Below the pieces are notes generated by a model, which searched no databases, was not told the DNA's origin, and saw only the letters and a list, made by a program, of their open reading frames with translations. The position numbers and the translations under genes are program-made. Positions 22,796 to 34,773 of a stretch of DNA of 64,000 nucleotides are shown in pieces. Position 1 is the stretch's first letter. Each line of letters starts with the position of its first letter. Origin of the DNA: Opeltia flavorubescens (Eukaryota > Ascomycota > Lecanoromycetes > Teloschistales > Teloschistaceae); assembly GCA_000442125.1 (NCBI GenBank), contig KE546976.1, positions 434,001 through 498,000 of the forward strand. The letters are read 5' to 3'.

Positions 22796-23176
22796 TTAAT
22801 ATAGCCCATAGTGTTGTTCTGATTTTCGTAAAGCGTCACTTCTTCCAGTCTTTACCTCCTCCTCCTTCCTCCGCTGATCCCTGAAATACCGATGATGTCG
22901 CCGTCTTAGCTCGTCTGGACTGCCTGCAGTCCCTCGAGGTAGAAGCCACAGCGTGTCCGCATCATGTGCTACCTGATAATTTCCAACAAAAAGGCGACCG
23001 GCCAAGATCCCAAACCCCAGTGTACGATCCAAAGAGAGACTGTTGTAAGTCGCGATCAAAGGATATCGGAATAAGGAAACGGAAAGCAAAAACAATAATA
23101 GTACATGACCGCCAAATGAGCTCGTGAACCTGATGCAAAAAAGGTCCCTGGAAGAAGGCGCCCACGCCCGAATCAT
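22796..23176 (-). CDS. Hypothetical membrane protein (probably incomplete)
   Basis: The frame from the ATG at 23176 codes for 126 aa. A hydrophobic stretch (HVLLLFLLSVSLFRYPLIA) is followed by GFGILAGRLFVGNYQ and a charged tail, RRRHHRYFRDQRRKEEEVKTGRSDALRKSEQHYGLY. The tail reads like a genuine conserved fungal C-terminus, but I cannot name the family. A second hydrophobic frame overlaps at 22962-23231, so upstream exons and an intron near 23000-23200 are likely and the start given here is provisional. Confidence 0.4.
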   Translation of the reverse strand: MIRAWAPSSRDLFCIRFTSSFGGHVLLLFLLSVSLFRYPLIATYNSLSLDRTLGFGILAGRLFVGNYQVAHDADTLWLLPRGTAGSPDELRRRHHRYFRDQRRKEEEVKTGRSDALRKSEQHYGLY

Positions 23177-23337
23177 TATCTGTCGTAATCTGCTTTGCAC
23201 CACAAATCATTGACCGAAAAATAATATGCAATCCTGAAGAGCATTATAGTGATCATACCAAAGCGCCAAGGCTCCGGATCAATGATTAGAAATACCAGTG
23301 CAGAGACGAAAAACCAAATTCAACCAATAGGAGAATA

Positions 23338-24750
23338 TCAAGAACGAACACCCATTGCGCCATCGCTTGAGAGAGCATTCAACTTTAAAATGCGCCGGAG
23401 GTCATCTTCCATGGATTTATAAGGACTAGAACGCCCAGCTGCATCTAAATTTGGAGTGACGCGCTTGGATGAGCTTGGTGCAGCAGACGGAGAAGACGTG
23501 GGATCGAAGAAGGATTCCGTTCTACCTTCTTGTGGAACTGACTTGTATGCGTTGCGTGTTCGTGACGGAGTAGGAGTTGCGGGTAATTCAGGGATATGGC
23601 CCCCGTCGGGTAGTGCAGAGGCAGACAACTCTTTACGTAGCTTCGAGGAAGGTCGTGGGCGAGGTGACATTTGTTGCGCAGTTTGAGCGGCAATCTGCTT
23701 ATGGATGTGTGAGGTCGATGCTCGCTTCTGTCCTGGAGATATATCATGGTTTGATAGATCAATTTGCTCAACACTTGAATTAAACTCGGATTTCGGAGGC
23801 ACAGAAGACAACAGCAGCTTCTTTAGTGCAATCGTTTTGGCTTTACGTTGCTCAATTTGTTCCGCTGTTTCCACGCTCTGGGCAGTTGATGGAGACTCAA
23901 GATCACTTCCGTCGTTCGCGCCTGCAGTAGGGCCAGAGAAGGCCTTTTCATGCGATGCTTTCACAGAATCCTGATTTTCCAATTCCAATGGAAACAAAGC
24001 TCCCATTGAACCGTTGGTTGAATGACGAGAATGATGGCGGGGCTGATCAGCCTCGAATGCGGGATCGAAGGGGCCAATATGTGTCTCTCTTGCTTTACGC
24101 TCTCTTGCTCTTTCTTTTTGCTCTTTATCCGCCCTAAAGAAAATATCAAGGGGAGATTCCTCCCGTACGGGTTCCTCGACTTTCCGCCGGGCAGATGCGA
24201 GAGTAGGCGAACCCTCACTCTGTTCCGAAGAAGATTCTGTGGTTTCTTTCTCGGTCGCCGATAGCGTGCCTGCATCTTTGTTGACCTCTGGAACGGATTT
24301 GGAGAAGAATCGTGGCATTGGTAGGGAAGAGGCCGCAGGCGACGCATGAAATGTGGGTCCTGCATACGCCTGTGAAGGCGTACCATTTTTCTTTCCGGGT
24401 GTGAGAGAGACTGTCTGATAATTTGGCTGAGGCGTGCTGCTAACCTTTGGCATCGAGGGCGATCCATTTTGGCGACTACCCTGGTTCTTTCGAGGAGTTC
24501 TTTTGGATTTACCCATCTCATCAACTGGTATACCTTGGCTAAGAGGATTGGGTCCTGGTCTTGATGGGATTGGCGGCGAATCTGATGTTGCTTCTTTCAC
24601 GTGATGCGGTAAGCTGAGGTCTGACTTGGTCTGAGAAGAAAGAACGCCATCGGGGGTGCCGTTGTATTTGTTTTGAGATGTGCTTGTGCTCCTTGCCTTA
24701 CGGCGATGGCGTTTGAGGTGTTTAGGCGGAGTATCTGCAGTTGGCGGCAT
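23338..24750 (-). CDS. Disordered protein with Edc1/PNRC-like decapping motif
   Basis: A 470-residue, Ser/Pro-rich, largely disordered protein from one exon. Around residues 150-175 it carries YAGPTFHASPAASSLPMPRFF, which fits the short proline motif (YAGxxF...SP...LPxP) of yeast Edc1/Edc2 and animal PNRC proteins that bind Dcp1 and stimulate mRNA decapping. Downstream are SPLDIFFRADKEQKERARERKARE, a charged helix, and a conserved-looking end, SPYKSMEDDLRRILKLNAL. The basic start MPPTADTPPKHLKRHRRKAR is taken at the first ATG; the frame runs upstream without one. Role in decapping is inference from the motif alone. It diverges from RBX1. Confidence 0.7.
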   Translation of the reverse strand: MPPTADTPPKHLKRHRRKARSTSTSQNKYNGTPDGVLSSQTKSDLSLPHHVKEATSDSPPIPSRPGPNPLSQGIPVDEMGKSKRTPRKNQGSRQNGSPSMPKVSSTPQPNYQTVSLTPGKKNGTPSQAYAGPTFHASPAASSLPMPRFFSKSVPEVNKDAGTLSATEKETTESSSEQSEGSPTLASARRKVEEPVREESPLDIFFRADKEQKERARERKARETHIGPFDPAFEADQPRHHSRHSTNGSMGALFPLELENQDSVKASHEKAFSGPTAGANDGSDLESPSTAQSVETAEQIEQRKAKTIALKKLLLSSVPPKSEFNSSVEQIDLSNHDISPGQKRASTSHIHKQIAAQTAQQMSPRPRPSSKLRKELSASALPDGGHIPELPATPTPSRTRNAYKSVPQEGRTESFFDPTSSPSAAPSSSKRVTPNLDAAGRSSPYKSMEDDLRRILKLNALSSDGAMGVRS

Positions 24751-25440
24751 TTTGAGCTCCTTAAGGCTTCCAAAATCACGCAGCCTTGTCCGAGCTCGGA
24801 ATGTGGAACGTCTGTAACTCAAATCTGTTCACTTTTCTTGCTGATTGGTGGAATAGGTGGAGAAGGCTTTGAGTCTTCAATACTGTGAACTGAACCTGAA
24901 GAAGTGAAGTCGGATGATTGCTTTGTCAAAGGAAGACCAGTCTTATGAGTTCGGCAACGGATACTTTCCAAAGGGTGTTTGTAGTGGGGGATTCATAGGG
25001 TTCATTGAGCTGTTGTTCAGGTTATTATTCATTGTGATAGGTTGTTGATTAAGCATGAGCGATGGGGTTGGTGAAGCGGAGATCAAGTAGAAGCCGATCG
25101 AGAGGCTGGGATACGGTTTGTCGTCGGTGTGGCTTTGCACATGCGGCTTACCGGATTGGGATGACGGTTTAAGCGCGGCTTGAGCCGGCCTTGGCGGCGT
25201 ACCTTAGTGTCATCTCTGTGTCATCTCTGTCTCCAGAGCAGACACGGCAGACTTAAGTGTCAAAGGGCTGTCACATGAAAGATCATCATTCTGAATGATC
25301 GTAAAGTGAATACGGACTCCATTTCCAACAAGTTTTTTACCTTAATACCTCCAATCGAAACCACCTTGAAGCAACCCTGATAGCTTTTTCATGGTTATTT
25401 TGGATCGCCCATCCCACTTTCGTATTTGTAGCTATCAGTC
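24751..25440. other. Divergent promoter region, Edc1-like gene / RBX1
   Basis: 690 bp between two diverging genes. A minus-strand frame at 24943-25140 (Asn/Met/Pro-rich, 65 codons) has no recognised motif. An exact tandem of gtgtcatctctgt appears near 25208-25230. No gene is supported. Confidence 0.4.
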
Positions 25441-26020
<580 letters not shown>

Positions 26021-26264
26021 TGATTGCATTGAACGACACCATGAGCATATGACTACTCGGCAGGATTGAATAGATCCCCTGATAATGGATCACTGAGAGG
26101 CGCTGGAGTATGCATGTGTCTCATAGCTTAGTTAGCATTTTTGATGCTCTAATGAGCCTGCGGCAAAAGTTTCAAGCCATAGATGGTGATGACCCCTGTA
26201 CTCCGTCCATGCTCGTAAACTCCAAACGCAATGTTTTTGTATATTTCCGGATGTTTCGGACTCC

Positions 26265-26684
26265 TTAGTTGACTTTCTTCCCGTCCACTTCAATTCCTGC
26301 CCCAGCTATTCCACTATTCGCCGGCAGCCATTTCTCTGGGTTTTCGTTGTAGATAGGGTACGGTGGGACCACGACGAAGAAAGCTATGGCAGTGCCTCCC
26401 AAACCGACCCACAAGGTCATCCAAATATTCTGTTGCGCAAATCCAAGTATAAAGGCGAGGATCTGAAGGGCACTTTGTCAACCTGGCTCTAGTGCACAGG
26501 GGAAGCCAGATGGGGGACGTACACCGGTGACAGCAAGAATGACGGTGGAAAAGAGATCTGTAAGCTTCTGGCCTTCGAAGTCCTGGAACACTTAGCCATT
26601 ACGGAGAGAACTGGTGAGACACCAAGCACGTACTATCTGGCCTTCAAATACATCTTGCACCTGTTGCAGGAGTTGATCAGCCAT
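26265..26684 (-). CDS. SPC1: Signal peptidase complex subunit 1
   Basis: A small ER-membrane subunit (SPC12 family) of signal peptidase that helps the complex spare transmembrane segments. Exons are 26684-26634, 26582-26523 and 26462-26265 (102 aa); introns are 51 and 60 nt, both with GTACGT donors. The protein reads MADQLLQQVQDVFEGQIDFEGQKLTDLFSTVILAVTG, then two closely spaced helices (ILAFILGFAQQNIWMTLWVG and TAIAFFVVVPPYPIYN) and a short polar end. GQKL and the NPxxWLP-like NPEKWLPAN are typical. It converges with RBX1 and diverges from MMM1, another ER protein. Confidence 0.94.
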
Positions 26685-27018
26685 GGCGCAGAGGTCGGAT
26701 AGTATCGATGTGCGAGAGGAAGTCGTTACAGGCTCAATGCTGGCTGGTCAATTGGACATGGTCTGTGCTGTGGCTGAACCCTCTGAGGCTGAATCTTCGG
26801 ATGTCGGACATCCACCGCACCGATATTGAAGACATTGCCGAGCGTGCGATATTCAATTGTGATTGTACGAGAAAAAATCCGTCTAGAGTGAGCACTTTAT
26901 GAATGTTTTGCGAGGCAGTATGGGGCTGAACAAGAATTGGAATCCTAAGTCTACCATAGCATGACCAGCTCCCGAAGTCAGATATAAATACTCAGCTTTC
27001 TATCTTCCACACACTAAC
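26685..27018. promoter_or_regulatory. Shared divergent promoter of SPC1 and MMM1
   Basis: 334 bp separate the start codons of two ER-membrane protein genes. A TATAAATA word lies at about 26983 upstream of MMM1. No other element is recognised. Confidence 0.4.
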
Positions 27019-28318
27019 ATGAAGTTAGATACTCAGCCGGCACAGCAGCAATCCTCGTTAGCCATACCTACGCCCATTGCGTTCGCTGCATTGCTTACAG
27101 AAAATCCATAGACTCTCATTCACAGAAGGTTTCTTGCTCGGCCAACTATCCGTGGTTATCTTGATAGGGGCTTTCATCAAATTTTTCATTTTCGGTGATC
27201 CACCGTCTCCAGAAACCACCGCGTCCACACGAGCGTTAGCCCGTCGAAATCGAGATAATGGGTACAGGCGGTCCTTCTCCATCAGTTCGTCCCCGACCAG
27301 CGCTAGCAGGTCGGACGTCAGGATCCCATCATCTAATATCCTGCGACATCCCCCTCCCTTAACAACACCCATCATACTTTCAAAGACATATTACAATGTG
27401 AACGCCCATCAACCCGAGTCTCTGGACTGGTTCAATGTTCTGGTGGCTCAGACTATTGCCCAATTCAGAACTGATGCACACCAAGACGATGCGATCTTGA
27501 CATCGCTAACCCACGTTCTCAATGGTGGCCAGAAACCCGATTTCCTTTCAAGTATCAAAGTCACCGAGATCAGTTTAGGAGAGGACTTCCCCATCTTCAG
27601 CAATTGTCGTATTCATCCTGTGGATGATGGTCCTCTTGGGCCCGACGGAGCCAGGCTTCAAGCTCGAATGGACGTGGATCTAAGTGATTTGATCACCTTG
27701 GGCATAGAGACCAAGATCATTCTGAACTGGCCTAAGCCTTTGACGGCTATTCTCCCGGTTGCCCTTGCAGTTTCAATCGTTCGCTTTTCTGGTACCCTGT
27801 CCATCTCGTTCCTTCCTTCGGCTTCCCAACCCGCACCTTCATCCAATGTCGCAGACTCTATCCCTCTGCATCAGCCTCCATCTACGACTCCAACCACCCT
27901 AGCTTTCTCATTCCTCCCTGATTACAGGTTGGACATCAGCGTTCGATCTCTTGTCGGGTCTCGTTCCCGTCTGCAAGACATTCCAAAGATTGCTCAGATG
28001 GTGGAGAATCGGCTTCATGCATGGATTGATGAGAGGTGTGTTGAGCCCAGGGTTCAACAGGTGGTATTGCCAAGCCTGTGGCCAAGGAAAAAGAATACTA
28101 GAGGCCCATCTAGTGAAGAAGATACCAGTCTAGGTCTTAGAGCTACAGAACCAGCCCGAGACGTACGGGAGGAAGCAAGACGAGAAGTAGAAGAGGAGAG
28201 GCGAAGAGATCGAGAATATCGAGAACGGGAGAATGCCGTCGGGTTGGCAGAAGGCTTGCGGTGGAGAAGTAGAGCTGAAGGTGGCGGCTATGAAATGCCA
28301 GGGGCAATGCCTGCATAA
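27019..28318 (+). CDS. MMM1: ERMES maintenance of mitochondrial morphology protein 1
   Basis: The ER-anchored subunit of the ER-mitochondria encounter structure, where its SMP domain shuttles phospholipids. Exons are 27019-27056 and 27112-28318 (414 aa); the 55-nt intron restores SLSFTEG. A short lumenal start (about 12 residues) leads into one helix (FLLGQLSVVILIGAFIKFFIF), then a disordered linker. The SMP domain begins at ESLDWFNVLVAQTIAQFR and includes FLSSIKVTEISLGEDFPIFSNCRI, MDVDLSD and FLPDYRLDISVRSLVGSRSRLQDIPKIAQMVE. The tail is rich in Arg/Glu, as in other filamentous fungi. Without the intron the frame appears to start at a TTG. Confidence 0.95.
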
Positions 28319-29136
28319 GTGAACCCAAAGACAAGGTGAAACTATCTCCTTTATCACTTAATTCATCATCACTGCTGAGATTGATGAATTCGGCTCCCTC
28401 TTCCCACGCGAAGGTGATCGATCTAGGTGAACGTGAGGGTTTGATACTTCAATTCCTGGAACGAATATCTTGTGTGGCAGGGAAGAGATAGGCCTTGCAC
28501 AATCGAGTCTGTATCAATCTAATGCTCCCTTCTCATCGAAAATTGAACAGCTCGTAGCGGACTTGCAGTCCGGACCGAAGCATTCAGTAAGCCGTGGGTC
28601 ATTTGATTGACCTCCTGAGGTATACGTGTCTCTGCAGAGCAAAGTTAGACCGGTTGCTACTCTCAGATGGGTCGCTAGTTTCAACAAGCATCTATCCCTA
28701 CGGAGATTCGTATCAACTGGAATTACATGTCATCAATCTGAATGCCGTCCGTCGGCTCGGAAAGTCACATACGGAGCATTGCCATGTCAAACAAATATGA
28801 TAAATCGTACATTTTCTCGGAAAACACTTTCAAGAAGCGGTGAGCGTGTAGTAGGAACTTTTTCTGTGCTGTGTTTGCTACCTTGGAAGTATATCATCAA
28901 AACCTATCAAATGGCATAAGATGTCTGATAATATCTTGTTGTGTCATATGAATCGTCAATAAACGCTGCTTTGCATGTAATCAGCTTTGCTTTACAAAGT
29001 GAGTTGTTGAGCCAAATACTTCACCTATCCTGCACTTACTCTTTTAGTTCCATTGCAACTTGTTACCCTTTCTTTCTTTCGAAGTTCTGAGCTTTCCTCT
29101 ACTCTGATTCTATCATCATTGATAGAGTATCAAGAA
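28319..29136. other. Intergenic region, MMM1 to dynamin-like gene
   Basis: About 0.8 kb of 3' flank and promoter. Short plus-strand frames at 28594-28919 have no motifs. No gene is seen. Confidence 0.45.
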
Positions 29137-31669
29137 ATGGACGTATCGCAAGCCAGTCAAGGACTGGGTGACCCTCGGCTACTGGAAATTATCGACAAAC
29201 TGGTAGAGCTCAATATTGGTGACACAGTTGCACTTCCTCAGGTTCCTCTCCTTTCAAATCTCTATTGAACTTATGAGCTGAGATGGTCTTTAGCTTGTTG
29301 TTGTTGGAGATCAGTCAAGGTAATATCAACGATGCTGGCATTCAAATCGGCGTCTAAATCTTGATTAGTGGGAAGAGTTCGGTTCTTGAAGGGTTGACAG
29401 GGTTGCCTTTCCCTCGTGATAGTACGCTTTGTACGCGATTCGCCACACAGATCATTTTCCGAAGAGCTTCTTCTGTGGCAATTAATGTATCAATTATACC
29501 GGACAAAGATGCGACCAAGGAGGACACCAAACGCTTGAAGGAATGGAAGAAAACTGGACTGAGTTCATTGAATCGAAAAGATTTCTCCTCAATCTTGGAC
29601 GAGGTAAGCATCAGCCGTGTATACCAGCCTAGTCAAATTACTCTGCTGATTAGTTTCTATTATCTAGGTGCACAAAGTTATGGGTATCGGAAGCTTGTCT
29701 ACAGGAGCCATGAAGTCCTTCTCCGATGACGTTCTGAAGATTGAGGTTGCTGGACCAGGTCAGCAGCATCTAAGTGTTGTTGATGTCCCGGGGATATTCC
29801 GTAAGGTCACGGAGGGAGTTACAACCCAATTTGATATGAACACTGTCAGAGCCATGGTAGAGAGATACATGGAAAACTCTCGATCGGTCATTCTTGCTGT
29901 TATTCCGGCAAATGTCGACATAGCGACTCAAGATATCTTGACGATGGCTGAGGCTCATGACCCTCATGGCCAGCGAACCTTGGGTGTACTAACAAAGCCC
30001 GACCTTGTCGATAAAGGTGCCGAGGGTAACGTAATGGACCTTATGCGAGGCATGAGTCACAAATTGAATCTCGGTTGGTCCATTCTCAAGAATCCTGGTC
30101 ATAAAGACCTGGATCAAGGAGACGACTTCGATCGACATGCTTCAGAGAAGGACTTTTTCAAATTTGAGTCTCCGTGGTCAACGCTGGACAAAGATCGCGT
30201 TGGCGTACAAGCACTGCGGATTCGACTTGTTGAGTTACTCACAGAAATTGTTCGGAGGGAATTCAACCACGTATGTTATCTGACGCTCGAATTTTAGCTA
30301 ATCGAAGATCTTAGCAGCATGAGGGGACTAATACATACCATAGGTTCGGACAGACGTTATGAAACATCTCAAAGAATCAGAAAGGAGGCTGAAAGCGCTA
30401 GGTCCTTCTCGTGAGACCCAGGAGCAGCAACATAAGTATCTTCTCCGCTTGGCTACTCAGTTTCAAACGACGACGACACAGGCATTAGAGGCTAACTATG
30501 GGAGTGATGACGCATTTGACTTGAAACCAAGCCTGAAGTTAGCGACTGCCGTCGTGAGTCGAAACGAATCCTTTTCAAACGATGTCTGGCAGAGAGGACG
30601 TACTATGGAGTTCAGCCGCCAACTGACGATCCAAAAGCCTGTGCCTGAACCAATCAGCGATATTGACGATTGGACTTCAGGGCTAAAGAAGAAGAGTAAA
30701 AAGGGAAGACTGTCCAATTGGTTAGCAGATACGTCACCGCCAGCAACTCCTCCGTTGGAGCGCCCTCTTGCTGAGATGGAGGACACCCAATTGGCTACCC
30801 GATATCATGTCAATTCGGAAGACCTCGAGGACATCCTCTTCAAGGATTATATCGTTGCAGCCCCAGAGAAAGGTATCATGGAGTGGTTGGAAAAGGTATA
30901 TAAAAACTCACGGGGCTTCGAGATGGGCACGTTCCATTCTTCGCTCATGCAAATCATGTGGAAGAAGCAATCCAGCAAGTGGGAAAACCTTGCTCTCGGC
31001 TTTACCAGCGACATGGTATCGATTACCCACACCTACATTTGTGATTTGCTCAAGGAGATTTGTGCGGACGACCGACTAAGAGCCAATTTGCTGTCCGTGA
31101 TGATGGATAAGCTGGTTGAGCGGTACAAACGAGCGATTGATCAGACCCACTTCATCCTCCAGGTCGAACGCAATCCACTGACAGTCAATCATTACTTTGC
31201 TGATAATCTAGAAAAATGGTGAGTCCTCACCGATCTTCCGCGAGATGCGTGTGTTCTCTCTAACGAAAAATCAAGCAATCAACAACGCATGAAGGCGGCA
31301 ATGAAAGACAAAGCCTTCCACGACGATGAGCATGGCGATATCTTTAAACTATCTGATCTGGATCACACCACCAGCATGAGCAATACTCAGAGCACCATTC
31401 AGCTTTTGCACGACATCCTCAAGTCGTACTATAAAGTTGCCCGCAAGCGCTTTACGGACACGGTAATCATGCAAGCTTCTGACTACCATCTGGTCCGAGG
31501 ACCCGACACTGCTATCAAGGTTTTCTCCCCGTCTTTCGTAAGCGACCTGACAGCAGAGCAGCTGGAGCGGATCGCTGGCGAGGATGCGTTGACGAAGAGG
31601 AAACGTGCGGACTTGACACGCCAGGTGGAGAATTTGAAGAAGGCAAAGAGTCTGCTAGTTGCTGTGTGA
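29137..31669 (+). CDS. Dynamin-like GTPase (fungal Mx-like)
   Basis: A large GTPase of the dynamin superfamily. Exons are 29137-29241, 29294-29319, 29369-29603, 29668-30270, 30344-31218 and 31276-31669 (745 aa). The P-loop (GDQSSGKSSVLE) is split between exons 2 and 3, exon 2 being only 26 nt. G2-region PFPRDSTLCTRFAT, G3 DVPG and G4 TKPD are intact. The middle domain/stalk follows and a GTPase effector domain closes the protein (LLHDILKSYYKVARKRFTDTVIMQ). There is no PH or proline-rich domain, so it resembles the fungal Mx-like dynamins rather than Vps1 or Dnm1. Cellular role is unknown. Intron 1 has a weak GTTCCT donor. Confidence 0.9.
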
Positions 31670-32403
31670 GCAATGTGAACAGATGGCACAGGTCGCCCTA
31701 CTTGGCCACGACAGCCATTTTAGCTGTCTCCCGATACTTGAAGCATGTGTGAAGAAAGTAGTAATAGGAGGAACCCTTGTTCAAGTGGAAATATCTTTCT
31801 TCCGAAATAAACCTTCTTCTTCCTGAACAGGAAACATTCTTTGTAAAAAAGGAAGTTGTCCTTCTGAACATCAAACCTCTTCTATTCTACCATTACATTA
31901 AACATAAGATTGATTGAATGCCAAAATCCCAGGGTATGCCTTTCGAATAGTCCCAATTTACTCTGTATACCTTGGCCCAACGAGATAAACTTTCCGTAAT
32001 TTAGCCGGAGCTAAGCCCCGTCCACAATTAATGCGGGCTGAAAGCCGTAATTCTAGCGCCCTCGACAATTCGACACCTCGACTTCAATGGGTAAATATTT
32101 ACAACGCTTTATTTGAAGCTTCACACTGCGTCAAAGACCGCTGCTCTGTTCATATTGCATTTATCTCATTGCTGATTGATCTTTCCTCTATCCTAGAGCT
32201 ATTATCCATTTCTTTAGCTTCTGGTCAAAGCCTCGTTATCATACCGATTAAAGCTCAGAAGATCCTATGGAGGAGCAATTTTTGTTTCAGTGTATTTGTC
32301 GAGGACTCTATGACTCCCCACTCGGATATGTTATCATGAAAAACAATAGTACAACATGGTTTCATATTTACACAGATGCAAATATAGATTGCCTAACATC
32401 AGT
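31670..32403. other. Convergent intergenic region
   Basis: 3' flanks of the dynamin-like and deacetylase genes. The sequence is AT-rich with short frames only (for example 32031-32339). No gene is seen. Confidence 0.45.
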
Positions 32404-33523
32404 CTACCCACCCTTAGTTCCTCTCTTCTCCCGCTCTTCCCTTGCGATATCCTCATACCGGCAAAACTCCACTTCGTCACCCCATCCCGCCAACCAAGTT
32501 AAGAATCTCTCTAGCATCCCAATCACATGCGCCATCCCGCTGGTATCCGGGTGCAGTACGATCGGGAAAATGAAGTCTGAAATCCTTTCCTCCCCATTTC
32601 CCCCTCCTTCTTCTCCGCATTCGTCCCATGCGTGCTCCCAAAGCCACAAGAAGCGATCCTTCCACATCTGCTCGATGACTCTGACGTCGACGTACCCGTG
32701 GCTGTTGTTCACGTGTGGGAGGTAGGAAAGTGGGGTCTCGTCCTCGCCGTACCAGTTGCAGGGGATTTCAATGAGGGAGGTCGAGGTGGGAGATGAGAGG
32801 AGAGGGGTTGGATGCATCCAGGCTGAGGCGGGTTTGGAGAAGTCTGGTGGGTGGATGGGAGGAACTAGGGGGAGAGGGTAGGGCTGAGAGTCGTGATGGG
32901 TGAGGGAGGAGTCTGACTTGGGTTTAGGATACAACACTCGGAACACAAAGAAAACTTTTGGTGTGATGGTTCGGTGTGAAGTGAATGCTATCACGTACCA
33001 TATATGAATCCGTGTTTCTCGAGAAGGGGAATTGTAGTCTCTCGGATCTGGTAAAGCGGAGCACGGTAACCGATGGGCTTTTTCCCTGTGAGCTGAGTGG
33101 CGAGATCGATGCACTTCTCAAGAACGTCGGATTCTTGTTCTTTGGTCATTTGGTAGGCGCCCTGAACTCTGCTTAGATTGGCTTCTTGTGCGGGGGAATC
33201 CAATGGAAGAAAGGAGAAGTGAAAGATGCATGTACTTCGTGCGAATAGCCATGCAAACCTATTTCAGCTCCCGATTCTACGATCTGTTTGACCTCGGCGG
33301 GAAATGTTTCCATCGAATGGCCAGGAATGAACCAAGTCATTTTGTCGACCAGCTTCAATCTTTTGAACAGCCTAAGCAGTCGCAAGGCTCCGACTTTCCC
33401 AGCAAAAATACCAGCCGAGTAATCGGACATGTTATTGTCTGGATGCTTCCCTGTGCCTAGATGGCCAGAGACGGCGTCGAAATCAACGGACAAAGCGACA
33501 CGGACGCGGTGCTTCATTTGCAT
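32404..33523 (-). CDS. Polysaccharide deacetylase (PgdA/PuuE-like)
   Basis: A NodB-fold hydrolase that removes acetyl or similar groups from a polymer or small amide; the family resembles HpPgdA and PuuE. Exons are 33523-33236, 33161-32999 and 32912-32404 (319 aa); introns are 74 and 86 nt. The start gives VALSVDFDAVSGHLGTG (metal-binding Asp), GKVGALRLL, MTWFIPGHSMETFP, and HGYSHE across to GAYQMTKEQE (the HxxxH metal pair). GYRAPLYQ and FIYDSSLTHHDSQPY follow. There is no signal peptide, so the enzyme is probably intracellular and not a classical chitin deacetylase. The region after the active site is Pro-rich and a little longer than usual. Confidence 0.87.
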
Positions 33524-33937
33524 GATGGGTGGATCGGACGCTGCTGCCCCTAGCTGATGGAATATTTCTGGGTAGAGGAGATTGAATTGTTTCACAGAGA
33601 AGCGCAACAAACGGGACTGAAAAGGTTGACCCAAGCCAGGGCGACGTATCAATGCAAGGAGATATATACAGAAGCGACAGCTATACACTATTAAGATAGA
33701 AAGACATCTGCAATAGAATAATTTATCACAAGTACCTGAGCAAGAACGTTGTTGTTCTTAAATGCGCCAATGAAATGATAGGGCAGAGTGAGTGATGTCA
33801 TTCGGGGTTTCGCTACCTTCCATTTGCTTCAGCGGTTTTTGATCAATGTCGATTTTAACACAGCAGTATCAATCTCAAATCGAAGTATTCAAGACAAGCC
33901 ACGATCTCACGAACTGAAATTACAAGACCTACTCAGA
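33524..33937. other. Divergent promoter region
   Basis: Lies between the deacetylase start and the small conserved gene. The open frames that continue upstream of both ATGs lack ATG support. No gene is seen. Confidence 0.4.
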
Positions 33938-34252
33938 ATGCCTCGCGGAGCCGAATTTGTTGATGGTCCCCCAGCTTCAGATAATGCTGTGGAAGCAGGA
34001 GAGAACAAGATCGCCGGAGCGCCTCAAGATGGACAGGTGTGCTTCCATGAAGACCGGTGTGCCATGTAAAAGACAGTTAACCTCGCGTAGGACAATTCGA
34101 CAGCGTCCGTCGACCGGTCTGGCAAGGCAGCCCCGCTACCGTCGGGAATGGAGGAGATGAAGGACAGCATCAAAAGCGGAGCTGGCAGTCAGAGTCTACC
34201 AGGAGGTGGCAAGGACCTCAACGCAAAGGGGGATGCAGAACCTAATGTCTAA
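33938..34252 (+). CDS. Small conserved fungal protein of unknown function
   Basis: Two exons, 33938-34036 and 34091-34252, give an 86-aa, hydrophilic, Gly/Ala/Asp-rich protein. The 54-nt intron has a GTGTGC donor, an AGTTAAC branch-like site and a GTAG acceptor. The start MPRGAEFVDGPPASDNAVEAG matches a short motif (MPRG...SDNA/V.EAG) that I recall from many small uncharacterised ascomycete proteins. It has no signal peptide, helix or cysteine. Low complexity suggests a disordered, perhaps stress-linked protein, but that is a guess. Confidence 0.7.
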
Positions 34253-34773
34253 TCGGGATTCACCGGGTTCATCATTTATTGTTGTTGCATGTGAGGAAAA
34301 GGGTCCAGAGGATGCGGTGTATGGATGTCGTGTAGACCCTCGAATTTTAGATGGCATCCCCAGACTGGTTATTTCTAGAATGGAGATCATGATAGTCTTG
34401 TGATACGTGGTATTGGTAGAAAGTGATTGATTGGTTTGCTCCCATAATAGACCGATCACGTACAAGTTTAAGCGATGATTCGGTGGCCATTGATTATTTC
34501 CAGTTCTTGTCGCGTCTTCCCCAAAACAAGCTTCAACCCCTGCAGCCAATCGCTGTTTGGCAATCAATATCCCTGTCTGCGCAAAACGTAGATTGATTCC
34601 CCTTTAATCAACCCGTTGACAGCCATGACGCCCACCGCAAGTTGAAACATCTGTACTTGTACCCTCCCATTAACCACAATAATCATCATCCATATTACAA
34701 TCAGATGCATTCAGCGAATGCCCCTTCTCCTTGAACTCACTACTGTAAACATTAATATACTATCACCGTCACC
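34253..34773. other. Promoter region of the KNR4-like gene
   Basis: No gene is seen; minus-strand frames at 34196-34567 lack motifs and an ATG that fits. The last 150 bases are pyrimidine-rich with ATCACC before the start. Confidence 0.4.
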
